In this document: one piece after another, positions 27,586 through 35,459 of the stretch
Numbering within the stretch: position 1 is the first letter of the stretch
Layout: each line of letters starts with the position of its first letter
Origin: Rhodobacterales bacterium
GTDB lineage: Bacteria > Pseudomonadota > Alphaproteobacteria > Rhizobiales > Stappiaceae
Assembly: GCA_008107755.1 (NCBI GenBank)
Contig: VIRH01000085.1
Coordinates: 124,001-188,000 of the forward strand
Length of the DNA: 64,000 nt
Direction: 5' to 3'
Made by a program: the position numbers and the translations under genes
Notes under the pieces: generated by a model
Seen by the model: the letters and a program-made list of their open reading frames with translations, nothing else
What the model was told of the DNA's origin: nothing
The model's database searches: none

Positions 27586-28368
27586 TCAGTCTATCTGCTC
27601 AAGGTCTTCTTCGAGTTCAGCCATGTCCTCGCCTCCGGCCATCAGGTTGAGAACTTCCTCTCTGGACTTCTCTCCCCTGGCGAAGGAGGCGGCGACCTCA
27701 CCTTGGATCAGAACGACAAAATTGTCACCGACGCTCATGGCATGTCGCGCGTTATGCGTGATGAAAACGATTGCGACGCCGTTTTGCCGGGCGACCCGCA
27801 TCATTTTCAGCACCATTGAGGCTTCCTTCACACCAAGCGCGGACGTCGGCTCGTCGAGAATCAGCATCTTGGCGCCAAAATACATTGCACGCCCGATCGC
27901 GAGAACCTGACGTTCGCCGCCGGACATCGTGCCGACGAGCTGGTCCCCGCTGCGAACCCGTGTCAGACCGAATTTCTGCATCTGCTCGACAGCCACCTTG
28001 TTGGCACGCTGCGTGTCGATGCTGCGAAAGGGCCAGCGGCCTCTCACCGGTTCGGCCCCGAGAAAGAAGTTGCGACCGACGCTCATCAAGGGGATCGATC
28101 CGACATCCTGGTGGACGGTTGCGATCCCGCCCTGGCGGGCCTCGCGCGGCGAGGCAAAGCGCGTCTCCCGTCCCTCGAAAAGAAGTTTGCCCGCAGTTGG
28201 CTGATGATAGCCAGAAAGGACCTTGATGAGCGTCGACTTGCCGGCGCCATTGTCGCCAAGCAGGCAGAGGATCTTGCCTGCCTCGACTTTCATCGAAACG
28301 GCGTTGAGCGCCCTGGTCGAGCCGAAGGACTTGTCGACCTGCACGAGTTCCATGAGAGGCTGTGTCAT
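27586..28368 (-). CDS. Sugar ABC transporter ATP-binding protein
   Basis: Single-domain ATPase of 260 residues of the ribose/monosaccharide importer type. It has Walker A GDNGAGKST, the signature MSGGERQVLAIGRAMYFG and Walker B MLILDEPTSALGVKE, followed by the H-loop VFITHN. It starts with ATG at 28368 behind a GGGGAAG site. The open frame continues far upstream but has no family similarity there and overlaps the permease gene. It energises uptake with the downstream-ordered permease and binding protein. Confidence 0.92.
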   Translation of the reverse strand: MTQPLMELVQVDKSFGSTRALNAVSMKVEAGKILCLLGDNGAGKSTLIKVLSGYHQPTAGKLLFEGRETRFASPREARQGGIATVHQDVGSIPLMSVGRNFFLGAEPVRGRWPFRSIDTQRANKVAVEQMQKFGLTRVRSGDQLVGTMSGGERQVLAIGRAMYFGAKMLILDEPTSALGVKEASMVLKMMRVARQNGVAIVFITHNARHAMSVGDNFVVLIQGEVAASFARGEKSREEVLNLMAGGEDMAELEEDLEQID

Positions 28369-28379
28369 CTTCGCTTCCC

Positions 28380-29459
28380 CTATCTGCTCGTCAGTGCAAG
28401 ACGGCGGACATAGTTGTTGGCAAGGACCGCAGCGGCAAGAAGGGAGCCGAGGAACAGCTGGATCCAGTCGGTGTTCCAGCCGGTGTAGAAGATGCCGCTG
28501 GAAATCACCCCGAAGAGGGCCGTACCCAGAACGATCCCCATGACGCTGCCATACCCTCCGGTCAACAGCACGCCACCGATGACCACCACGATGGGCGCCT
28601 GAAAGACGTAGCCCATGCCGTAGGTCGAATTGCCAGAGTTCCACTGGACGCCCTGGATGATGCCGACGAGCGCCGCGGCGACACCCGTTGCCACGAACAG
28701 GCTGATCTTGACGCGCTGAACCGGGACCCCTGCCCCGCGAGCCGCGTCCAGATTGCCGCCGGTCGCGAAGATCCAGTTGCCGAACACACTGCGGCTGAGC
28801 ACCCGGTAGCCGATAAAGGCGACGACAAGCCACCACAGGATGGAGATATTGGCCTGCCCCCAGCGGGCCGCGAACATGAACTTCGCGCTGTCGGACGCGA
28901 CGATGGAGCTTGAGGTGACATTCGCAAGGAGACGCGAAATCCCCATGGTCCCGCCGATGACGATGAAATTGGTGGCAAGGGTCACGATGAAGGAGGGCAG
29001 CTTCGTCTTGACGACGGCCAGCCCGTTGGCAAGACCGATGGCAGCGCCGGCCGCAAGGGCCAGAAAGACCGTTGGCCAGATCGGCAACCCGAAGTGGTTC
29101 GTTCCCAGCGCCAGGATCATGGACGCGGCCCCGACCGTCGACCCGATGGACAGATCGAATTCCCCCGAGATCATCAGGAGACCGACCGGTATGGCAACGA
29201 TGCCGAGTTCGGAGGCAAGGTTCAGCCACCCCGCCGTGCCGTTGACGGAGACAAAGCCCGTGCCCGGAGTTGCAAGTGCAAAGAAAAGATAGGTGATGAT
29301 GAATGCTGCGAAGGCGCCGGCTTCCGGCCGCCTCATGTAATTCCTGAACACGCTTTTCTCCAAAAGATGACTGCTCTGACCATGAGAGCGGGGTAAATCG
29401 GCATCCGAAGGAAACCCCGGACTGCGCTCATCGCTGAAGACGAAAAATTGACTTGCCAT
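28380..29459 (-). CDS. Sugar ABC transporter permease
   Basis: Integral membrane protein of the BPD_transp_2 family, about 359 residues, with 8-10 hydrophobic segments. It includes VAIPVGLLMISGEFDLSIGS and SFIVTLATNFIVIGG, and the coupling loop ATGGNLDAARGAGVPV. The single permease gene would form a homodimer. I take the ATG at 29459. The ATG at 29336 (MRRPEAGAFAAF) has a better AGGA site and would drop a 41-residue polar leader, so the start is open. Confidence 0.88.
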   Translation of the reverse strand: MASQFFVFSDERSPGFPSDADLPRSHGQSSHLLEKSVFRNYMRRPEAGAFAAFIITYLFFALATPGTGFVSVNGTAGWLNLASELGIVAIPVGLLMISGEFDLSIGSTVGAASMILALGTNHFGLPIWPTVFLALAAGAAIGLANGLAVVKTKLPSFIVTLATNFIVIGGTMGISRLLANVTSSSIVASDSAKFMFAARWGQANISILWWLVVAFIGYRVLSRSVFGNWIFATGGNLDAARGAGVPVQRVKISLFVATGVAAALVGIIQGVQWNSGNSTYGMGYVFQAPIVVVIGGVLLTGGYGSVMGIVLGTALFGVISSGIFYTGWNTDWIQLFLGSLLAAAVLANNYVRRLALTSR

Positions 29460-29465
29460 TCGCCC

Positions 29466-29493
29466 GCCGGACAACGCTTCATGCGTGTCCGGC
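29466..29493 (-). terminator. Hairpin between binding-protein and permease genes
   Basis: GCCGGACAACGC pairs with GCGTGTCCGGC, one base bulged, in the spacer after the binding-protein stop. Hairpins here commonly stabilise the binding-protein mRNA and reduce permease expression, so the binding protein is made in excess. This is inferred from position and family practice. Confidence 0.5.
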
Positions 29494-29529
29494 CGGCCGT
29501 CTCTGTTACTTCGGTCAGGCAAGCGGACC

Positions 29530-30513
29530 TCAGGAAGCGCCGCGAACGCCGGTGTGCTCGCGGTTGACCTTGAGGGTGTCCTCGACGTTTGAGCTGTCGA
29601 TCACCAGCGGCCCGGTCTTGACGTGACCGATCGGATGCAGACCGTAATTCAGGAACTGGTGCGCGATCTGGATCGACAGGAAGCCCTGCAGATAGGGCTG
29701 CTGGTCCATCGCAAAGGCAAGATCACCGGACTGGATCGCCAGAAGCGCTTCGTTGGAAAGGTCTGCGGTTCCAACCATGACCTCCCCCTTGCGCTCGACT
29801 TCCTCGACCGCGCGCAGGGCCGACATGGCGGGTACCGCGTTCAGAGTATAGATACCGTCGATCGACTGGTTGGCCTGCAGCGTTCCCTTGATCGCCTGGG
29901 TCATTGCCTGCGGATTGGTCGCGTCGCCGGTGCCGATCGTCTGATAGACGGTCTCCTTGCCTGCTTCCTCCATTGCAGCAACATAGCCGTTGCAGCGCTC
30001 CTCGACGGTTGGGTTGCCGGGAACCTGATTGAAGCACAGACCGACAGTCACCCCGGCCTCCGCCTGAAGCTCTCCGGCCTTGTAGCCCATCTGATAGGGA
30101 TCTTCGCCGACGAAGCCGATGGCCCCGTTCTGCTCCCAAAGGGTCTGACCCGAATTGTGGATCAGCACGGGGATACCGGCTGCGGTCGCCTCCTTGATGA
30201 GAGGATCCATCCCGTCCGGGAAGAATTCCCCCACCAGAAGCATACGCGGCTCACGGCTGATCGCCTGCTGCAGGAGACGCGGATAATCGCTGGTCATGTT
30301 CGAGGTGTCGGTGACCGCTATGTACTGATAGTCGATACCGAAAGTCTCGGCTGCGTCGTCAAAGCCCTTCTTGACGGCCGCGAAGAACGGCCAGGACAGT
30401 GGACCGCTGACGACCAGGATCGGGCCATCCTCGGCGGCACGTCCCGGAACGGTCGATGCCATAGACGCGGCTGCAACAACCGCAGCCGCCAATAGCGTTT
30501 TTGCAATCTTCAT
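29530..30513 (-). CDS. Periplasmic sugar-binding protein of the ABC importer
   Basis: Type-I periplasmic binding protein (LacI/RbsB fold) of about 327 residues. It has a signal peptide MKIAKTLLAAAVVAAASMAS ending near GRA-AE, then two lobes. Sugar-contact regions include NSGQTLWEQNGAIGFVG and VGTADLSNEALLAIQSGD. The ATG at 30513 sits behind a perfect GGGAGGAGC site. It is the first and probably most strongly expressed gene of the operon, and faces the palindromic control region. Confidence 0.9.
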   Translation of the reverse strand: MKIAKTLLAAAVVAAASMASTVPGRAAEDGPILVVSGPLSWPFFAAVKKGFDDAAETFGIDYQYIAVTDTSNMTSDYPRLLQQAISREPRMLLVGEFFPDGMDPLIKEATAAGIPVLIHNSGQTLWEQNGAIGFVGEDPYQMGYKAGELQAEAGVTVGLCFNQVPGNPTVEERCNGYVAAMEEAGKETVYQTIGTGDATNPQAMTQAIKGTLQANQSIDGIYTLNAVPAMSALRAVEEVERKGEVMVGTADLSNEALLAIQSGDLAFAMDQQPYLQGFLSIQIAHQFLNYGLHPIGHVKTGPLVIDSSNVEDTLKVNREHTGVRGAS

Positions 30514-30612
30514 GTGCTCCTCCCAAGGTGTGAAACTGCGGGGCCCACTCCTCCAGAAATGCACGGACCCAACTTCAACCGACCATATGATGAGCATGGG
30601 AACCTGCGGCCT

Positions 30613-30645
30613 GTCAATAATTATTCACGATGAATTACTATTGAC
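30613..30645. promoter_or_regulatory. Palindromic operator in the divergent sugar-regulon promoter
   Basis: The arms GTCAATAATTATTCA and TGAATTACTATTGAC, 15 nt each with 13 matching positions, flank a 3-nt centre. The outer ends overlap -35-like sequences on both strands: TTGACA on the minus strand (30617 to 30612) and TTGACC on the plus strand (30641-30646). A repressor bound here would block both transcription directions. The likely binder is the ROK-type regulator encoded at 31518; this is inference. Confidence 0.65.
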
Positions 30646-30745
30646 CAAACGAGAGCCTGCTTCTACTGTCCTAGCGCCCGGAGCGACCCGGCAGCTAGTT
30701 ACAAGATATTGAAAAACAACATGATTGTTATTCTTGGGAGGAAAG

Positions 30746-31399
30746 ATGCGATCGGTTTTGTGCTACGGGGATTCCAACACTTACGGTCAGACCACCGCCA
30801 ACAAACCTGACGACCGCTATCCGCATGACACGCGCTGGCCGGGCGTGCTGCGCGAGCTGATCGGGCGCGACTGGCTGGTCATCGAGGAGGGGCTGAGCGG
30901 ACGGACAACCGTGAGTGACGACCCTATCGAAGGCGCGGAGAAAAACGGCCGAACCTATCTGCGCCCCTGCATCATGAGCCATAAGCCGCTCGACCTCATC
31001 ATCATCATGCTGGGGACCAACGACCTGAAAATTCGCTTCAACAAGACGCCGGGCGAAATCGCCATGGGCGTCGGCGCGCTGGTTAGCGACATCAAGTGCA
31101 TGCCGGCCGGCATCGAGGGAAAGATCCCTGAGATCATGATCGTCGCTCCGCCGCCCACCGCATTGGACCTCAAGGAATGGTCGGGTGTCTTTCAGGGCGC
31201 GCAGGAAAAATCGCGGGCGCTCGCACAGGAGTATGAGCGCATGGCCGAGGCCCAGGAGGTACACTTTTTCGACGCCGGCCTGGTGGTTACCTCCAGCGAC
31301 GAGGACGGTTTTCATCTGGATGCAAAGGCGCATCGGGAACTCGGTCACGCCATCGCCGAGGAAATCGCTGCCATTGGCTGGTCCCCCCTGCCGGACTGA
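30746..31399 (+). CDS. SGNH/GDSL hydrolase
   Basis: Esterase-type hydrolase of about 217 residues with the SGNH blocks: block I SVLCYGDSNTYGQTT (Ser), block II around the glycine in EEGLSGRTT, block III LIIMLGTNDLK (Asn) and block V DGFHLDAKAHRELG (Asp and His). No signal peptide is present, so it works in the cytoplasm. A GGGAGG site precedes the ATG. It is divergent from the sugar importer and could remove acyl groups from the imported sugar. Confidence 0.88.
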   Translation: MRSVLCYGDSNTYGQTTANKPDDRYPHDTRWPGVLRELIGRDWLVIEEGLSGRTTVSDDPIEGAEKNGRTYLRPCIMSHKPLDLIIIMLGTNDLKIRFNKTPGEIAMGVGALVSDIKCMPAGIEGKIPEIMIVAPPPTALDLKEWSGVFQGAQEKSRALAQEYERMAEAQEVHFFDAGLVVTSSDEDGFHLDAKAHRELGHAIAEEIAAIGWSPLPD

Positions 31400-31439
31400 C
31401 GGGAACTTCCAAATCCGGTCGCGCCATCAGGGCCGCTAC

Positions 31440-31466
31440 CGAAATCGCGAATTTCGACAACTGTCG
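31440..31466. promoter_or_regulatory. Overlapping short palindromes upstream of the ROK gene
   Basis: CGAAAT/ATTTCG (arms at 31440-31445 and 31451-31456) and CGACA/TGTCG (31455-31459 and 31462-31466) share their central bases. They lie 50-80 nt before the regulator gene and may form an autoregulatory site or the end of the SGNH transcript, since TTTTCTC follows. Confidence 0.35.
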
Positions 31467-31517
31467 AGTTTTCTCAATTGCCATAAGACTATCTGATCTT
31501 CAGTTGGAGTCCCCGCC

Positions 31518-32594
31518 TTGCCAGACATGCGATTTGCACCGCCGCCCTCCGTCCGTGTTGCCGAACACCCGAGCGGCATGAACCAGGTTCTGGCACGCAG
31601 CTTCAACGAACGCCTGATCATGTCGCTTCTGCTCCAGCATGGCGGCATGACCCGGCTTCAGCTCGGCCAGGAAAGCGGCCTGTCGGCCCAGACCATCTCG
31701 GTGATCGTCAGGGCTCTCGAGCGGGACAGCCTGATCAGCAAGGGGGAAGCGGTGCGTGGCCGGATCGGGCCGCCGACAACCCCAATAAGCCTGAACCCGG
31801 AAGGTGTCTTTTCCATCGGCCTTCATGTCGACCAGACCTATGTCGAGGCGGTCTTGGTCAATTTCACCGGCGAGCCCGTTGACCGCCGAACCGGCCCGCT
31901 GCAGAGCCTTGAGGTCGACGAGGTCGAAAGCGCTCTTCTGGTCGTTCTGGACGGACTTCTGGCGGGAATGAGCGCTGAGGTCAGAAACCTTCTGACGGGG
32001 GCGGGACTGACGCTGCCCCGGCAGTTCGGCGGCAATGAGCACGAAGGGTCCGCAGTGCTCAACCACGATTTCGAAGCAGCGCTCGGCGCGCGCTCCGGCC
32101 TTGAAATCTTCATCCAGAACGACATTACCGCCGCCGCGAGCGCGGAAATCCTGTTCGGACAGGCAAAGCTGATCAACGATCACCTCTTCTGCTATGTCAG
32201 CCGGGATATCCAGCCTAGGCTCATCCTCGGGGGCAGGATCTATTCGGGCTCGGCCCCCTGCCCTCCGGTCTGTTCGGATGCTGCATGGGCAGCACTCGAG
32301 GCGGCAATCGCAAAGTCAGCCCCTCTTGAGAACCCGGCAGTCATGGATTGGGTCGAGGAAGCGTCCCGAAAGATGGCTGCGCTTGTTGAAGAACTTGCAA
32401 GGCTTGTATCCGTGCCGACGATGATCCTCGCAGCACCGGTGCCGGTCGAGATCATGAAGGCACTGGTGTCGGCGACCCGGGAACGTGTTCCTTCGGGCTT
32501 GTCCGTCGAGGCAAGCGCACTTGGGCCGAATGCGCTCGCGCTCGGAGCCGCAACGCTGCCCATCCATTCCCGCTTCACGACCGAAGCGGGCTGA
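31518..32594 (+). CDS. ROK-family transcriptional regulator, degenerate sugar-kinase domain
   Basis: Protein of 358 residues. The first 90 hold a winged helix-turn-helix (NERLIMSLLLQHGGMTRLQL, ESGLSAQTISVIVRALERD), followed by an ASKHA sugar-kinase-like domain as in NagC/XylR-type ROK repressors. The usual zinc motif (GHMxxxxxGxxCxCGxxGCxE) is missing; the corresponding part reads IYSGSAPCPPVCSDAAW. The ATP-loop glycines are also not obvious, so it probably senses sugar without catalysis. TTG at 31518 has a GGAG site 8 nt upstream; ATG at 31527 is the alternative. It most likely regulates the adjacent sugar regulon. Confidence 0.8.
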   Translation: MPDMRFAPPPSVRVAEHPSGMNQVLARSFNERLIMSLLLQHGGMTRLQLGQESGLSAQTISVIVRALERDSLISKGEAVRGRIGPPTTPISLNPEGVFSIGLHVDQTYVEAVLVNFTGEPVDRRTGPLQSLEVDEVESALLVVLDGLLAGMSAEVRNLLTGAGLTLPRQFGGNEHEGSAVLNHDFEAALGARSGLEIFIQNDITAAASAEILFGQAKLINDHLFCYVSRDIQPRLILGGRIYSGSAPCPPVCSDAAWAALEAAIAKSAPLENPAVMDWVEEASRKMAALVEELARLVSVPTMILAAPVPVEIMKALVSATRERVPSGLSVEASALGPNALALGAATLPIHSRFTTEAG

Positions 32595-32616
32595 CAGAGC
32601 GCACTCTTTTCGCCCG

Positions 32617-33321
32617 TCAGACCTCCAGTTTGACGGGCCGAACCGCATCGATCCCGTCAAGCCTGACATCACACCCGATCGCATAGACCTCGACGCCAGC
32701 CTTGACGGCAACCGCGAATGCCTCGGCGTAGACCGGGTCGATGTCAGACGCCAGCGAGAACCGGGCGCAATCCGGGCGCTGAACCAGAAAGACCATCACG
32801 GCCCGGTGCCCCTCCGCAACCATTTGCGCGAGCTCAGCCAGGTGCTTGGCACCTCGGGCCGTCACACTGTCCGGAAATTCCGCAAGGCCCGGACTGCGCA
32901 TCAGGTGGGCGTTCTTGACTTCCACATAGGTGCGTTCGCCATTGTCGCCTTCCAGGAGGATATCGATCCTCGAGTTCTTGCCGTATTTCACTTCCCGGCG
33001 CAGCGTCGCGTAACCGCAGAGCTCCACAATTCGCCCCGCCTCGATGGCCTCCTCGACCAGCCTGTTCGGATGTGCCGTGTTGATGCCCACCAATGCGCCG
33101 TCGGCCTCGATCACTTCCCAGGAGTACTTCAGCTTCCGTTTCGGATTGTCGGACGCGGACAGCCAGACCGGCGACCCGAGCTCCTTCAGTCCCAGCATGG
33201 AGCCGGGATTGGCGCAATGGGCCGTGATCATCGTCCCGTCCTCATCGAGAATGACGTCGGCCAGAAATCGCTTGTAGCGCTTGACGAGACGGCCGCTGAC
33301 AAGCGGAGCTGCAAATTTCAT
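32617..33321 (-). CDS. sfsA: SfsA family nuclease/sugar fermentation stimulation protein
   Basis: Protein of 234 residues that matches SfsA throughout. It has an N-terminal OB-like part (LVKRYKRFLADV, NPGSMLGL) and a nuclease-like core with RIDILLEGDNGERTYVEVKN and DCARFSLASDIDPVYAEA. SfsA was named for a maltose phenotype and has been described as a DNA- and RNA-binding nuclease. It has its own ribosome binding site (GAGGG). The plus-strand ROK gene is convergent. Confidence 0.92.
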   Translation of the reverse strand: MKFAAPLVSGRLVKRYKRFLADVILDEDGTMITAHCANPGSMLGLKELGSPVWLSASDNPKRKLKYSWEVIEADGALVGINTAHPNRLVEEAIEAGRIVELCGYATLRREVKYGKNSRIDILLEGDNGERTYVEVKNAHLMRSPGLAEFPDSVTARGAKHLAELAQMVAEGHRAVMVFLVQRPDCARFSLASDIDPVYAEAFAVAVKAGVEVYAIGCDVRLDGIDAVRPVKLEV

Positions 33322-33366
33322 GAGACCCTCAAACGGATTGCGGTGAAGAAGCCCCTGGACGTCTTA

Positions 33367-33402
33367 CCAACCTCGACAACCAGGAACCTTTTTTGAGGTT
33401 GG
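33367..33402. terminator. Weak hairpin between trkH and sfsA
   Basis: CCAACCTC and GAGGTTGG, 8 bp each, enclose a 20-nt loop just past the trkH stop. There is no T-run after it on the minus strand, so the terminator role is tentative. Confidence 0.3.
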
Positions 33403-33404
33403 CC

Positions 33405-34937
33405 TTACTTGGACCAGAAGTCGGGATCCAGCAGCACGAGCACGGTGAAAAGCTCCAGCCGGCCGACAAGCATCGCGAAGGACAGCAGCCACTTTGCCCC
33501 GTCAGGCATGGAGCCGAAATGACCGGCAGGACCGATCACATGGCCAAGCCCTGGACCGACGTTACCCACCGACGTCGCAGCGGCGGAAATTGCGGTCACC
33601 AGATCCAGATCGAAGAATGACAGCGCGACCGTGATCACACCGACGGAGCCCATGTAGACGACGAGAAAGGCAAGAACCGAGAACGACAGCTCGGGCGTCA
33701 GCCGCGTCCCGGCATATTCTTCCGACATGATCCTGTGCGGTCGAACCATGCGGCGCAGGTGAGCGCGAACGGTGCCGAAGAAGACGAGAAACCGGAAGAT
33801 CTTGATGCCGCCGGTGGTCGAACCGGTGCAGCCCCCGACGAACATGAGCAGCAATGTGATGCCGACGACGGGCGGTCCCCATTCGGCGAAATTGCCATAG
33901 GCATAGCCGGTGCCGGTGACAATGGAGACCACATTGAATGTCGCGCGCAAGATCGCCTCGTCGAACGGAAACTTCATCTGGACGCCGAGATAGATCGTCA
34001 GTGTCAGCGACACGAACGCCAGGAAGCCGAGCAGCGCGCGCACCTGAGGGTCGCGCCACAGATGCAGCGGATGTCCGCGCAGTGCCTGGACGATCAGGAC
34101 GAAGGGAAGCGCGCCAACGATCATGAACACCACGGCAACCCAGGCCGACGAGGGATTGGGAAAAAAGCCGAAGGATTGATCGTGAGTTGAATAGCCCCCG
34201 GTCGCGATGGTCGTCAGCGCATGGTTGAACGCGTCGAAAAGGTCCATGCCCGTTACCAGATAGGCCGCGATGCACAGAACCGTGAGAAAGACATATGCAA
34301 GGCCGATCAGCCGGATCAGCTCGACCGAGCGACTGACGATCTTTTCCGACCGGTCGGAGTTTTCACTCTGGAAGAGCTGCATTCCGCCGATCCGCAGGAA
34401 CGGCAGCAGAACGATGGCCATGACGATGATGCCGACGCCGCCCATCCACTGCATGATCGAGCGCCAGACGAGAAGGCCGGGCGGAAGATTGTCGAGGCCG
34501 GTCAGCACGGTCGATCCGGTTGTAGTGAATCCCGAGACAGCCTCGAAGACCGCATCCGCGTACCCCACACCGAGCCAGAGAAACGGCAGGGCTCCGAAGG
34601 CCGGCAAGGTCGACCAGGCGAGCGTCGTCAGAATGAATGTCTGGCGCGTGTCGAGCCCCTCGCGCAAGGCGCCCCCCACTGCAAGCGAAAGAAGCATGCC
34701 GACCATGCCCGTCAGAAGCGCTGAAAAGACAAAGGCCTGCCAGTCAGGATTCTTCTGGGCCACGTCCACAATAGCCGGAATGAGCATTGCAGTCGCCAAA
34801 CCGACATACAAGAAGCCCAGAACATTCAAAACTGGTCGGAGTGAAATCAAGTATTTCGCTTCCCGAATACCAATGGACGAAATTGTGGCCGGGCCGGTCG
34901 GACCCGAAGCCCTTCTCCCTAGCCTCTTTCTGTCCAT
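33405..34937 (-). CDS. trkH: TrkH-type potassium uptake protein
   Basis: Channel subunit of the Trk/Ktr potassium system with four pore repeats: FTTTGSTVLTGL, TIATGGYSTHDQSF, VTGTGYAYGNFAEW and AATSVGNVGPGLG, each with its selectivity glycine. It works with a cytoplasmic TrkA that is not in this window. About 510 residues from the ATG at 34937; a TTG at 34850 with a GGGAAG motif would give MISLRPVLNVLGF, closer to known family starts. Potassium uptake is the early osmotic response that the NAGGN operon nearby complements. Confidence 0.9.
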   Translation of the reverse strand: MDRKRLGRRASGPTGPATISSIGIREAKYLISLRPVLNVLGFLYVGLATAMLIPAIVDVAQKNPDWQAFVFSALLTGMVGMLLSLAVGGALREGLDTRQTFILTTLAWSTLPAFGALPFLWLGVGYADAVFEAVSGFTTTGSTVLTGLDNLPPGLLVWRSIMQWMGGVGIIVMAIVLLPFLRIGGMQLFQSENSDRSEKIVSRSVELIRLIGLAYVFLTVLCIAAYLVTGMDLFDAFNHALTTIATGGYSTHDQSFGFFPNPSSAWVAVVFMIVGALPFVLIVQALRGHPLHLWRDPQVRALLGFLAFVSLTLTIYLGVQMKFPFDEAILRATFNVVSIVTGTGYAYGNFAEWGPPVVGITLLLMFVGGCTGSTTGGIKIFRFLVFFGTVRAHLRRMVRPHRIMSEEYAGTRLTPELSFSVLAFLVVYMGSVGVITVALSFFDLDLVTAISAAATSVGNVGPGLGHVIGPAGHFGSMPDGAKWLLSFAMLVGRLELFTVLVLLDPDFWSK

Positions 34938-35048
34938 TTTCCAATGGGGCGGGCGCAGCTTCCCCGGAAGATCGCACGTTCCGGTGGGAAAAGCTCCATG
35001 AGCATACGACCTCAAAAACGCTTCATTGTCGCCGCAGCGCGGAATCAC

Positions 35049-35459
35049 TCACCGGATGCGACGCTGCCATTTGACTACTTTTTGGCGATAATAGCGCAGA
35101 AAACGGTCAAGGCCGGAATCCCGCCCGCAAGATCACGAAGCCTGTCTATCTGCCGGACGCGCCAGTCGGGCCGAACACAACGGAAGCCCCGACTGCAGGA
35201 CTGGCCTCACTCAATTTCTTTATACGATTGTTTTTACGAGATATTTTTTGCTCGGCAAGAATTAGCAAAGCATTAACCCTAAACTTGATTTAATTGTTAT
35301 TTCTACCAATTACGGCATGCTGGAGGCGCAGGGGTAATAGCCTATTCAGAATTTCGAAGCGAATATTCACTACTACTAGAACGATAAATAGCAAAACCTC
35401 GCCACGAGTGAGAATGACAAGGGCTTAGTGCAATAATACGTCGCGGGCTACATTCGCTA
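35049..35459. other. Intergenic A+T-rich spacer
   Basis: This 411-bp region between trkH and the GGDEF-EAL gene becomes strongly A+T-rich from about 35220 and presumably carries the promoters of one or both genes. I could not assign hexamers, an operator or an RNA gene. Confidence 0.4.

Noticed and set aside
25826..27910. Open frame of 694 codons on the plus strand
   Set aside because: Antisense to the FGGY kinase, which has complete motifs and operon spacing. The plus-strand translation is Arg/Val/Gly-rich and matches nothing.
28369..29229. Upstream extension of the sugar ATPase frame
   Set aside because: The frame is open but lies inside the permease gene and its translation is not protein-like. 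The ATG at 28368 has the ribosome site and the ATPase begins there.
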